Assembly: GCF_037975245.1 (NCBI RefSeq)
Contig: NC_092582.1
Location: 10,518,001 to 10,582,000 of the forward strand
Direction of reading: 5' to 3'
DNA length: 64,000 nucleotides
Origin: Apostichopus japonicus
Lineage: Eukaryota > Echinodermata > Holothuroidea > Aspidochirotida > Stichopodidae
Under the pieces are notes generated by a model that saw nothing but the letters and a program-made list of their open reading frames with translations, was not told where the DNA came from and searched no databases. Made by a program: the position numbers and the translations under genes. Of this stretch, positions 18,971-32,200 are shown one piece after another; positions within the stretch are counted from its first letter, which is position 1; each line of letters opens with the position of its first letter.

Positions 18971-21900
18971 TTCCATACAGTGGCGCGATGGCTTGGCGCA
19001 CTGTACGAGCTGATGAGCGAGGCTCGCTTTTGCATCGGTGGTTCGAGTCCCCGGTGATGACGTCTTTTGCCGATCTTTTACAGCGAGTGCCTACACGGGG
19101 AGCTGTAAGTATTAGTTAATCCACCTAATATCTCAGTCCATACAGTGGCGCGATGGCTTGGCGCACTGTACGAGCTGATGAGCGAGGCTAGCTTTTGCAT
19201 GGGTGGTTCGAGTGCCCGGTGATGACGTCTTTTGCCGATCTTTTACAGCGAGTGCCTACATGGGGAGCTGTAAGTATTAGTTAATCCACCTAATATCCCA
19301 GTCCATACAGTGGCGCGATGGCTTGGCGCACTGTACGAGCTGATGAGCGAGGCTCGCTTTTGCATCGGTGGTTCGAGTCCCCGGTGATGACGTCTTTTGC
19401 CGATCTTTTACAGCGAGTGATTACATGGGGAGCTGTAAGTATTAGTTAATCCACCTAATATCCCAGTCCATACAGTGGCGCGATGGCTTGGCGCACTGTA
19501 CGAGCTGATGAGCGAGGCTCGCTTTTGCATCGGTGGTTCGAGTCCCCGGTGATGACGTCTTTTGCCGATCTTTTACAGCGAGTGCCTACATGGGGAGCTG
19601 TAAGTATTAGTTAATCCACCTAATATCCCAGTCCATACAGTGGCGCGATGGCTTGGCGCACTGTACGAGCTGATGAGCGAGGCTCGCTTTTGCATCGGTG
19701 GTTCGAGTCCCCGGTGATGACGTCTTTTGCCGATCTTTTACAGCCAGTGCCTACATGGGGAGCTGTAAGTATTAGTTAATCCACCTAATATCCCAGTCCA
19801 TACAGTGGCGCGATGGCTTGGCGCACTGTACGAGCTGATGAGCGAGGCTCTCTTTTGCATCGGTGGTTCGAGTCCCCGGTGATGACGTCTTTTGCCGATC
19901 TTTTACAGCCAGGGCCTACATGGGGAGCTGTAAGTATTAGTTAATCCACCTAATATCCCAGTCCATACAGTGGCGCGATGGCTTGGCGCACTGTACGAGC
20001 TGATGAGCGAGGCTCTCTTTTGCATCGGTGGTTCGAGTCCCCGGTGATGACGTCTTTTGCCGATCTTTTACAGCCAGGGCCTACACGGGGAGCTGTAAGT
20101 ATTAGTTAATCCACCTAATATCCCAGTCCATACAGTGGCGCGATGGCTTGGCGCACTGTACGAGCTGATGAGCGAGGCTCGCTTTTGCATCGGTGGTTCG
20201 AGTCCCCGGTGATGACGTCTTTTGCCGATCTTTTACAGCCAGTGCCTACATGGGGAGCTGTAAGTATTAGTTAATCCACCTAATATCCCAGTCCATACAG
20301 TGGCGCGATGGCTTGGCGCACTGTACGAGCTGATGAGCGAGGCTCTCTTTTGCATCGGTGGTTCGAGTCCCCGGTGATGACGTCTTTTGCCGGTCTTTTA
20401 CAGCGAGTGCCTACATGGGGAGCTGTAAGTATTAGTTAATCCACCTAATATCTCAGTCCATACAGTGGCGCGATGGCTTGGCGCACTGTACGAGCTGATG
20501 AGCGAGGCTCTCTTTTGCATCGGTGGTTCGAGTCCCCGGTGATGACGTCTTTTGCCGGTCTTTTACAGCGAGTGCCTACACGGGGAGCTGTAAGTATTAG
20601 TTAATCCACCTAATATCTCAGTCCATACAGTGGCGCGATGGCTTGGCGCACTGTACGAGCTGATGAGCGAGGCTCGCTTTTGCATCGGTGGTTCGAGTGC
20701 CCGGTGATGACGTCTTTTGCCGATCTTTTACAGCCGCGAGTGCCTACACGGGGAGCTGTAAGTATTAGTTAATCCACCTAATATCCCATTCCATACAGTG
20801 GCGCGATGGCTTGGCGCACTGTACGAGCTGATGAGCGAGGCTCGCTTTTGCATCGGTGGTTCGAGTCCCCGGTGATGACGTCTTTTGCCGATCTTTTACA
20901 GCGAGTGCCTACACGGGGAGCTGTAAGTATTAGTTAATCCACCTAATATCTCAGTCCATACAGTGGCGCGATGGCTTGGCGCACTGTACGAGCTGATGAG
21001 CGAGGCTAGCTTTTGCATGGGTGGTTCGAGTGCCCGGTGATGACGTCTTTTGCCGATCTTTTACAGCGAGTGCCTACATGGGGAGCTGTAAGTATTAGTT
21101 AATCCACCTAATATCCCAGTCCATACAGTGGCGCGATGGCTTGGCGCACTGTACGAGCTGATGAGCGAGGCTCGCTTTTGCATCGGTGGTTCGAGTCCCC
21201 GGTGATGACGTCTTTTGCCGATCTTTTACAGCGAGTGATTACATGGGGAGCTGTAAGTATTAGTTAATCCACCTAATATCCCAGTCCATACAGTGGCGCG
21301 ATGGCTTGGCGCACTGTACGAGCTGATGAGCGAGGCTCGCTTTTGCATCGGTGGTTCGAGTCCCCGGTGATGACGTCTTTTGCCGATCTTTTACAGCGAG
21401 TGCCTACATGGGGAGCTGTAAGTATTAGTTAATCCACCTAATATCCCAGTCCATACAGTGGCGCGATGGCTTGGCGCACTGTACGAGCTGATGAGCGAGG
21501 CTCGCTTTTGCATCGGTGGTTCGAGTCCCCGGTGATGACGTCTTTTGCCGATCTTTTACAGCCAGTGCCTACATGGGGAGCTGTAAGTATTAGTTAATCC
21601 ACCTAATATCCCAGTCCATACAGTGGCGCGATGGCTTGGCGCACTGTACGAGCTGATGAGCGAGGCTCTCTTTTGCATCGGTGGTTCGAGTCCCCGGTGA
21701 TGACGTCTTTTGCCGATCTTTTACAGCCAGGGCCTACACGGGGAGCTGTAAGTATTAGTTAATCCACCTAATATCCCAGTCCATACAGTGGCGCGATGGC
21801 TTGGCGCACTGTACGAGCTGATGAGCGAGGCTCTCTTTTGCATCGGTGGTTCGAGTCCCCGGTGATGACGTCTTTTGCCGATCTTTTACAGCCAGGGCCT

Positions 21901-22440
21901 ACACGGGGAGCTGTAAGTATTAGTTAATCCACCTAATATCCCAGTCCATACAGTGGCGCGATGGCTTGGCGCACTGTACGAGCTGATGAGCGAGGCTCGC
22001 TTTTGCATCGGTGGTTCGAGTCCCCGGTGATGACGTCTTTTGCCGATCTTTTACAGCCAGTGCCTACATGGGGAGCTGTAAGTATTAGTTAATCCACCTA
22101 ATATCCCAGTCCATACAGTGGCGCGATGGCTTGGCGCACTGTACGAGCTGATGAGCGAGGCTCTCTTTTGCATCGGTGGTTCGAGTCCCCGGTGATGACG
22201 TCTTTTGCCGGTCTTTTACAGCGAGTGCCTACATGGGGAGCTGTAAGTATTAGTTAATCCACCTAATATCTCAGTCCATACAGTGGCGCGATGGCTTGGC
22301 GCACTGTACGAGCTGATGAGCGAGGCTCTCTTTTGCATCGGTGGTTCGAGTCCCCGGTGATGACGTCTTTTGCCGGTCTTTTACAGCGAGTGCCTACATG
22401 GGGAGCTGTAAGTATTAGTTAATCCACCTAATATCTCAGT
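18971..22440 (+). repeat. Higher-order duplication: a block of ten to eleven monomers in two copies, offset 1818 bp
   Basis: The block starting 18971 recurs from 20789. Rare markers repeat at the same offset: CCCATTCC (18968, 20786), GAGGCTAGC with CATGGGTGG in the second unit, GTGATTACATGG (GATT at 19419, 21237), and two successive CCAGGGCC units. Ten units match in order; 1818 equals ten 165-bp units plus one of 168. A third partial copy has GATT at 22722 (1485 bp, nine units later) and two following matching units. Confidence 0.88.
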
Positions 22441-23209
22441 CCATACAGTGGCGCGATGGCTTGGCGCACTGTACGAGCTGATGAGCGAGGCTCTCTTTTG
22501 CATCGGTGGTTCGAGTCCCCGGTGATGACGTCTTTTGCCGGTCTTTTACAGCGAGTGCCTACATGGGGAGCTGTAAGTATTAGTTAATCCACCTAATATC
22601 TCAGTCCATACAGTGGCGCGATGGCTTGGCGCACTGTACGAGCTGATGAGCGAGGCTCTCTTTTGCATCGGTGGTTCGAGTCCCCGGTGATGACGTCTTT
22701 TGCCGATCTTTTACAGCGAGTGATTACATGGGGAGCTGTAAGTATTAGTTAATCCACCTAATATCCCAGTCCATACAGTGGCGCGATGGCTTGGCGCACT
22801 GTACGAGCTGATGAGCGAGGCTCGCTTTTGCATCGGTGGTTCGAGTCCCCGGTGATGACGTCTTTTGCCGATCTTTTACAGCGAGTGCCTACATGGGGAG
22901 CTGTAAGTATTAGTTAATCCACCTAATATCCCAGTCCATACAGTGGCGCGATGGCTTGGCGCACTGTACGAGCTGATGAGCGAGGCTCGCTTTTGCATCG
23001 GTGGTTCGAGTCCCCGGTGATGACGTCTTTTGCCGATCTTTTACAGCCAGTGCCTACATGGGGAGCTGTAAGTATTAGTTAATCCACCTAATATCCCAGT
23101 CCATACAGTGGCGCGATGGCTTGGCGCACTGTACGAGCTGATGAGCGAGGCTCTCTTTTGCATCGGTGGTTCGAGTCCCCGGTGATGACGTCTTTTGCCG
23201 ATCTTTTAC

Positions 23210-26200
23210 AGCGAGTGCCTACATGGGGAGCTGTAAGTATTAGTTAATCCACCTAATATCTCAGTCCATACAGTGGCGCGATGGCTTGGCGCACTGTACG
23301 AGCTGATGAGCGAGGCTCTCTTTTGCATCGGTGGTTCGAGTCCCCGGTGATGACGTCTTTTGCCGGTCTTTTACAGCGAGTGCCTACATGGGGAGCTGTA
23401 AGTATTAGTTAATCCACCTAATATCTCAGTCCATACAGTGGCGCGATGGCTTGGCGCACTGTACGAGCTGATGAGCGAGGCTCTCTTTTGCATCGGTGGT
23501 TCGAGTCCCCGGTGATGACGTCTTTTGCCGGTCTTTTACAGCGAGTGCCTACATGGGGAGCTGTAAGTATTAGTTAATCCACCTAATATCTCAGTCCATA
23601 CAGTGGCGCGATGGCTTGGCGCACTGTACGAGCTGATGAGCGAGGCTCTCTTTTGCATCGGTGGTTCGAGTCCCCGGTGATGACGTCTTTTGCCGGTCTT
23701 TTACAGCGAGTGCCTACATGGGGAGCTGTAAGTATTAGTTAATCCACCTAATATCTCAGTCCATACAGTGGCGCGATGGCTTGGCGCACTGTACGAGCTG
23801 ATGAGCGAGGCTCTCTTTTGCATCGGTGGTTCGAGTCCCCGGTGATGACGTCTTTTGCCGATCTTTTACAGCGAGTGCCTACATGGGGAGCTGTAAGTAT
23901 TAGTTAATCCACCTAATATCTCAGTCCATACAGTGGCGCGATGGCTTGGCGCACTGTACGAGCTGATGAGCGAGGCTCTCTTTTGCATCGGTGGTTCGAG
24001 TCCCCGGTGATGACGTCTTTTGCCGGTCTTTTACAGCGAGTGCCTACATGGGGAGCTGTAAGTATTAGTTAATCCACCTAATATCTCAGTCCATACAGTG
24101 GCGCGATGGCTTGGCGCACTGTACGAGCTGATGAGCGAGGCTCTCTTTTGCATCGGTGGTTCGAGTCCCCGGTGATGACGTCTTTTGCCGGTCTTTTACA
24201 GCGAGTGCCTACATGGGGAGCTGTAAGTATTAGTTAATCCACCTAATATCTCAGTCCATACAGTGGCGCGATGGCTTGGCGCACTGTACGAGCTGATGAG
24301 CGAGGCTCTCTTTTGCATCGGTGGTTCGAGTCCCCGGTGATGACGTCTTTTGCCGGTCTTTTACAGCGAGTGCCTACATGGGGAGCTGTAAGTATTAGTT
24401 AATCCACCTAATATCTCAGTCCATACAGTGGCGCGATGGCTTGGCGCACTGTACGAGCTGATGAGCGAGGCTCTCTTTTGCATCGGTGGTTCGAGTCCCC
24501 GGTGATGACGTCTTTTGCCGGTCTTTTACAGCGAGTGCCTACATGGGGAGCTGTAAGTATTAGTTAATCCACCTAATATCTCAGTCCATACAGTGGCGCG
24601 ATGGCTTGGCGCACTGTACGAGCTGATGAGCGAGGCTCTCTTTTGCATCGGTGGTTCGAGTCCCCGGTGATGACGTCTTTTGCCGGTCTTTTACAGCGAG
24701 TGCCTACATGGGGAGCTGTAAGTATTAGTTAATCCACCTAATATCTCAGTCCATACAGTGGCGCGATGGCTTGGCGCACTGTACGAGCTGATGAGCGAGG
24801 CTCTCTTTTGCATCGGTGGTTCGAGTCCCCGGTGATGACGTCTTTTGCCGGTCTTTTACAGCGAGTGCCTACATGGGGAGCTGTAAGTATTAGTTAATCC
24901 ACCTAATATCTCAGTCCATACAGTGGCGCGATGGCTTGGCGCACTGTACGAGCTGATGAGCGAGGCTCTCTTTTGCATCGGTGGTTCGAGTCCCCGGTGA
25001 TGACGTCTTTTGCCGGTCTTTTACAGCGAGTGCCTACATGGGGAGCTGTAAGTATTAGTTAATCCACCTAATATCTCAGTCCATACAGTGGCGCGATGGC
25101 TTGGCGCACTGTACGAGCTGATGAGCGAGGCTCTCTTTTGCATCGGTGGTTCGAGTCCCCGGTGATGACGTCTTTTGCCGGTCTTTTACAGCGAGTGCCT
25201 ACATGGGGAGCTGTAAGTATTAGTTAATCCACCTAATATCTCAGTCCATACAGTGGCGCGATGGCTTGGCGCACTGTACGAGCTGATGAGCGAGGCTCTC
25301 TTTTGCATCGGTGGTTCGAGTCCCCGGTGATGACGTCTTTTGCCGGTCTTTTACAGCGAGTGCCTACATGGGGAGCTGTAAGTATTAGTTAATCCACCTA
25401 ATATCTCAGTCCATACAGTGGCGCGATGGCTTGGCGCACTGTACGAGCTGATGAGCGAGGCTCTCTTTTGCATCGGTGGTTCGAGTCCCCGGTGATGACG
25501 TCTTTTGCCGGTCTTTTACAGCGAGTGCCTACATGGGGAGCTGTAAGTATTAGTTAATCCACCTAATATCTCAGTCCATACAGTGGCGCGATGGCTTGGC
25601 GCACTGTACGAGCTGATGAGCGAGGCTCTCTTTTGCATCGGTGGTTCGAGTCCCCGGTGATGACGTCTTTTGCCGGTCTTTTACAGCGAGTGCCTACATG
25701 GGGAGCTGTAAGTATTAGTTAATCCACCTAATATCTCAGTCCATACAGTGGCGCGATGGCTTGGCGCACTGTACGAGCTGATGAGCGAGGCTCTCTTTTG
25801 CATCGGTGGTTCGAGTCCCCGGTGATGACGTCTTTTGCCGGTCTTTTACAGCGAGTGCCTACATGGGGAGCTGTAAGTATTAGTTAATCCACCTAATATC
25901 TCAGTCCATACAGTGGCGCGATGGCTTGGCGCACTGTACGAGCTGATGAGCGAGGCTCTCTTTTGCATCGGTGGTTCGAGTCCCCGGTGATGACGTCTTT
26001 TGCCGGTCTTTTACAGCGAGTGCCTACATGGGGAGCTGTAAGTATTAGTTAATCCACCTAATATCTCAGTCCATACAGTGGCGCGATGGCTTGGCGCACT
26101 GTACGAGCTGATGAGCGAGGCTCTCTTTTGCATCGGTGGTTCGAGTCCCCGGTGATGACGTCTTTTGCCGGTCTTTTACAGCGAGTGCCTACATGGGGAG

Positions 26201-29200
26201 CTGTAAGTATTAGTTAATCCACCTAATATCTCAGTCCATACAGTGGCGCGATGGCTTGGCGCACTGTACGAGCTGATGAGCGAGGCTCTCTTTTGCATCG
26301 GTGGTTCGAGTCCCCGGTGATGACGTCTTTTGCCGGTCTTTTACAGCGAGTGCCTACATGGGGAGCTGTAAGTATTAGTTAATCCACCTAATATCTCAGT
26401 CCATACAGTGGCGCGATGGCTTGGCGCACTGTACGAGCTGATGAGCGAGGCTCTCTTTTGCATCGGTGGTTCGAGTCCCCGGTGATGACGTCTTTTGCCG
26501 GTCTTTTACAGCGAGTGCCTACATGGGGAGCTGTAAGTATTAGTTAATCCACCTAATATCTCAGTCCATACAGTGGCGCGATGGCTTGGCGCACTGTACG
26601 AGCTGATGAGCGAGGCTCTCTTTTGCATCGGTGGTTCGAGTCCCCGGTGATGACGTCTTTTGCCGGTCTTTTACAGCGAGTGCCTACATGGGGAGCTGTA
26701 AGTATTAGTTAATCCACCTAATATCTCAGTCCATACAGTGGCGCGATGGCTTGGCGCACTGTACGAGCTGATGAGCGAGGCTCTCTTTTGCATCGGTGGT
26801 TCGAGTCCCCGGTGATGACGTCTTTTGCCGGTCTTTTACAGCGAGTGCCTACATGGGGAGCTGTAAGTATTAGTTAATCCACCTAATATCTCAGTCCATA
26901 CAGTGGCGCGATGGCTTGGCGCACTGTACGAGCTGATGAGCGAGGCTCTCTTTTGCATCGGTGGTTCGAGTCCCCGGTGATGACGTCTTTTGCCGGTCTT
27001 TTACAGCGAGTGCCTACATGGGGAGCTGTAAGTATTAGTTAATCCACCTAATATCTCAGTCCATACAGTGGCGCGATGGCTTGGCGCACTGTACGAGCTG
27101 ATGAGCGAGGCTCTCTTTTGCATCGGTGGTTCGAGTCCCCGGTGATGACGTCTTTTGCCGGTCTTTTACAGCGAGTGCCTACATGGGGAGCTGTAAGTAT
27201 TAGTTAATCCACCTAATATCTCAGTCCATACAGTGGCGCGATGGCTTGGCGCACTGTACGAGCTGATGAGCGAGGCTCTCTTTTGCATCGGTGGTTCGAG
27301 TCCCCGGTGATGACGTCTTTTGCCGGTCTTTTACAGCGAGTGCCTACATGGGGAGCTGTAAGTATTAGTTAATCCACCTAATATCTCAGTCCATACAGTG
27401 GCGCGATGGCTTGGCGCACTGTACGAGCTGATGAGCGAGGCTCTCTTTTGCATCGGTGGTTCGAGTCCCCGGTGATGACGTCTTTTGCCGGTCTTTTACA
27501 GCGAGTGCCTACATGGGGAGCTGTAAGTATTAGTTAATCCACCTAATATCTCAGTCCATACAGTGGCGCGATGGCTTGGCGCACTGTACGAGCTGATGAG
27601 CGAGGCTCTCTTTTGCATCGGTGGTTCGAGTCCCCGGTGATGACGTCTTTTGCCGGTCTTTTTCAGCGAGTGCCTACATGGGGAGCTGTAAGTATTAGTT
27701 AATCCACCTAATATCTCAGTCCATACAGTGGCGCGATGGCTTGGCGCACTGTACGAGCTGATGAGCGAGGCTCTCTTTTGCATCGGTGGTTCGAGTCCCC
27801 GGTGATGACGTCTTTTGCCGGTCTTTTACAGCGAGTGCCTACATGGGGAGCTGTAAGTATTAGTTAATCCACCTAATATCTCAGTCCATACAGTGGCGCG
27901 GTGGCTTGGCGCACTGTACGAGCTGATGAGCGAGGCTCTCTTTTGCATCGGTGGTTCGAGTCCCCGGTGATGACGTCTTTTGCCGGTCTTTTACAGCGAG
28001 TGCCTACATGGGGAGCTGTAAGTATTAGTTAATCCACCTAATATCTCAGTCCATACAGTGGCGCGGTGGCTTGGCGCACTGTACGAGCTGATGAGCGAGG
28101 CTCTCTTTTGCATCGGTGGTTCGAGTCCCCGGTGATGACGTCTTTTGCCGGTCTTTTACAGCGAGTGCCTACATGGGGAGCTGTAAGTATTAGTTAATCC
28201 ACCTAATATCTCAGTCCATACAGTGGCGCGGTGGCTTGGCGCACTGTACGAGCTGATGAGCGAGGCTCTCTTTTGCATCGGTGGTTCGAGTCCCCGGTGA
28301 TGACGTCTTTTGCCGGTCTTTTACAGCGAGTGCCTACATGGGGAGCTGTAAGTATTAGTTAATCCACCTAATATCTCAGTCCATACAGTGGCGCGGTGGC
28401 TTGGCGCACTGTACGAGCTGATGAGCGAGGCTCTCTTTTGCATCGGTGGTTCGAGTCCCCGGTGATGACGTCTTTTGCCGGTCTTTTACAGCGAGTGCCT
28501 ACATGGGGAGCTGTAAGTATTAGTTAATCCACCTAATATCTCAGTCCATACAGTGGCGCGGTGGCTTGGCGCACTGTACGAGCTGATGAGCGAGGCTCTC
28601 TTTTGCATCGGTGGTTCGAGTCCCCGGTGATGACGTCTTTTGCCGGTCTTTTACAGCGAGTGCCTACATGGGGAGCTGTAAGTATTAGTTAATCCACCTA
28701 ATATCTCAGTCCATACAGTGGCGCGGTGGCTTGGCGCACTGTACGAGCTGATGAGCGAGGCTCTCTTTTGCATCGGTGGTTCGAGTCCCCGGTGATGACG
28801 TCTTTTGCCGGTCTTTTACAGCGAGTGCCTACATGGGGAGCTGTAAGTATTAGTTAATCCACCTAATATCTCAGTCCATACAGTGGCGCGGTGGCTTGGC
28901 GCACTGTACGAGCTGATGAGCGAGGCTCTCTTTTGCATCGGTGGTTCGAGTCCCCGGTGATGACGTCTTTTGCCGGTCTTTTACAGCGAGTGCCTACATG
29001 GGGAGCTGTAAGTATTAGTTAATCCACCTAATATCTCAGTCCATACAGTGGCGCGGTGGCTTGGCGCACTGTAAGAGCTGATGAGCGAGGCTCTCTTTTG
29101 CATCGGTGGTTCGAGTCCCCGGTGATGACGTCTTTTGCCGGTCTTTTACAGCCAGTGCCTACATGGGGAGCTGTAAGTATTAGTTAATCCACCTAATATG

Positions 29201-32200
29201 TCAGTCCATACAGTGGCGCGGTGGCTTGGCGCACTGTACGAGCTGATGAGCGAGGCTCTCTTTTGCATCGGTGGTTCGAGTCCCCGGTGATGACGTCTTT
29301 TGCCGGTCTTTTACAGCGAGTGCCTACATGGGGAGCTGTAAGTATTAGTTAATCCACCTAATATCTCAGTCCATACAGTGGCGCGGTGGCTTGGCGCACT
29401 GTACGAGCTGATGAGCGAGGCTCTCTTTTGCATCGGTGGTTCGAGTCCCCGGTGATGACGTCTTTTGCCGGTCTTTTACAGCGAGTGCCTACATGGGGAG
29501 CTGTAAGTATTAGTTAATCCACCTAATATCTCAGTCCATACAGTGGCGCGGTGGCTTGGCGCACTGTACGAGCTGATGAGCGAGGCTCTCTTTTGCATCG
29601 GTGGTTCGAGTCCCCGGTGATGACGTCTTTTGCCGGTCTTTTACAGCGAGTGCCTACATGGGGAGCTGTAAGTATTAGTTAATCCACCTAATATCTCAGT
29701 CCATACAGTGGCGCGGTGGCTTGGCGCACTGTACGAGCTGATGAGCGAGGCTCTCTTTTGCATCGGTGGTTCGAGTCCCCGGTGATGACGTCTTTTGCCG
29801 GTCTTTTACAGCGAGTGCCTACATGGGGAGCTGTAAGTATTAGTTAATCCACCTAATATCTCAGTCCATACAGTGGCGCGGTGGCTTGGCGCACTGTACG
29901 AGCTGATGAGCGAGGCTCTCTTTTGCATCGGTGGTTCGAGTCCCCGGTGATGACGTCTTTTGCCGGTCTTTTACAGCGAGTGCCTACATGGGGAGCTGTA
30001 AGTATTAGTTAATCCACCTAATATCTCAGTCCATACAGTGGCGCGGTGGCTTGGCGCACTGTACGAGCTGATGAGCGAGGCTCTCTTTTGCATCGGTGGT
30101 TCGAGTCCCCGGTGATGACGTCTTTTGCCGGTCTTTTACAGCGAGTGCCTACATGGGGAGCTGTAAGTATTAGTTAATCCACCTAATATCTCAGTCCATA
30201 CAGTGGCGCGGTGGCTTGGCGCACTGTACGAGCTGATGAGCGAGGCTCTCTTTTGCATCGGTGGTTCGAGTCCCCGGTGATGACGTCTTTTGCCGGTCTT
30301 TTACAGCGAGTGCCTACATGGGGAGCTGTAAGTATTAGTTAATCCACCTAATATCTCAGTCCATACAGTGGCGCGGTGGCTTGGCGCACTGTACGAGCTG
30401 ATGAGCGAGGCTCTCTTTTGCATCGGTGGTTCGAGTCCCCGGTGATGACGTCTTTTGCCGGTCTTTTACAGCGAGTGCCTACATGGGGAGCTGTAAGTAT
30501 TAGTTAATCCACCTAATATCTCAGTCCATACAGTGGCGCGGTGGCTTGGCGCACTGTACGAGCTGATGAGCGAGGCTCTCTTTTGCATCGGTGGTTCGAG
30601 TCCCCGGTGATGACGTCTTTTGCCGGTCTTTTACAGCGAATGCCTACATGGGGAGCTGTAAGTATTAGTTAATCCACCTAATATCTCAGTCCATACAGTG
30701 GCGCAGTGGCTTGGCGCACTGTACGAGCTGATGAGCGAGGCTCTCTTTTGCATCGGTGGTTCGAGTCCCCGGTGATGACGTCTTTTGCCGGTCTTTTACA
30801 GCGAGTGCCTACATGGGGAGCTGTAAGTATTAGTTAATCCACCTAATATCTCAGTCCATACAGTGGCGCGGTGGCTTGGCGCACTGTACGAGCTGATGAG
30901 CGAGGCTCTCTTTTGCATCGGTGGTTCGAGTCCCCGGTGATGACGTCTTTTGCCGGTCTTTTACAGCCAGTGCCTACATGGGGAGCTGTAAGTATTAGTT
31001 AATCCACCTAATATCTCAGTCCATACAGTGGCGCGGTGGCTTGGCGCACTGTACGAGCTGATGAGCGAGGCTCTCTTTTGCATCGGTGGTTCGAGTCCCC
31101 GGTGATGACGTCTTTTGCCGGTCTTTTACAGCGAGTGCCTACATGGGGAGCTGTAAGTATTAGTTAATCCACCTAATATCTCAGTCCATACAGTGGCGCG
31201 GTGGCTTGGCGCACTGTACGAGCTGATGAGCGAGGCTCTCTTTTGCATCGGTGGTTCGAGTCCCCGGTGATGACGTCTTTTGCCGGTCTTTTACAGCGAG
31301 TGCCTACATGGGGAGCTGTAAGTATTAGTTAATCCACCTAATATTTCAGTCCATACAGTGGCGCGGTGGCTTGGCGCACTGTACGAGCTGATGAGCGAGG
31401 CTCTCTTTTGCATCGGTGGTTCGAGTCCCCGGTGATGACGTCTTTTGCCGGTCTTTTACAGCGAGTGCCTCCATGGGGAGCTGTAAGTATTAGTTAATCC
31501 ACCTAATATCTCAGTCCATACAGTGGCGCGGTGGCTTGGCGCACTGTACGAGCTGATGAGCGAGGCTCTCTTTTGCATCGGTGGTTCGAGTCCCCGGTGA
31601 TGACGTCTTTTGCCGGTCTTTTACAGCGAGTGGCTACATGGGGAGCTGTAAGTATTAGTTAATCCGCCTAATATCTCAGTCCATACAGTGGCGCGGTGGC
31701 TTGGCGCACTGTACGAGCTGATGAGCGAGGCTCTCTTTTGCATCGGTGGTTCGAGTCCCCGGTGATGACGTCTTTTGCCGGTCTTTTACAGCGAGTGGCT
31801 ACATGGGGAGCTGTAAGTATTAGTTAATCCGCCTAATATCTCAGTCCATACAGTGGCGCGGTGGCTTGGCGCACTGTACGAGCTGATGAGCGAGGCTCTC
31901 TTTTGCATCGGTGGTTCGAGTCCCCGGTGATGACGTCTTTTGCCGGTCTTTTACAGCGAGTGCCTACATGGGGAACTGTAAGTATTAGTTAATCCGCCTA
32001 ATATCTCAGTCCATACAGTGGCGCGGTGGCTTGGCGCACTGTACGAGCTGATGAGCGAGGCTCTCTTTTGCATCGGTGGTTCGAGTCCCCGGTGATGACG
32101 TCTTTTGCCGGTCTTTTACAGCGAGTGCCTACATGGGGAGCTGTAAGTATTAGTTAATCCACCTAATATCTCAGTCCATACAGTGGCGCGGTGGCTTGGC

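Noticed and set aside
27496-27783. 95-codon minus-strand ORF in the satellite
   Set aside because: It exists only because one unit reads TTTTTCAG instead of TTTTACAG, removing the stop present in every other unit. The translation is just the satellite repeated.
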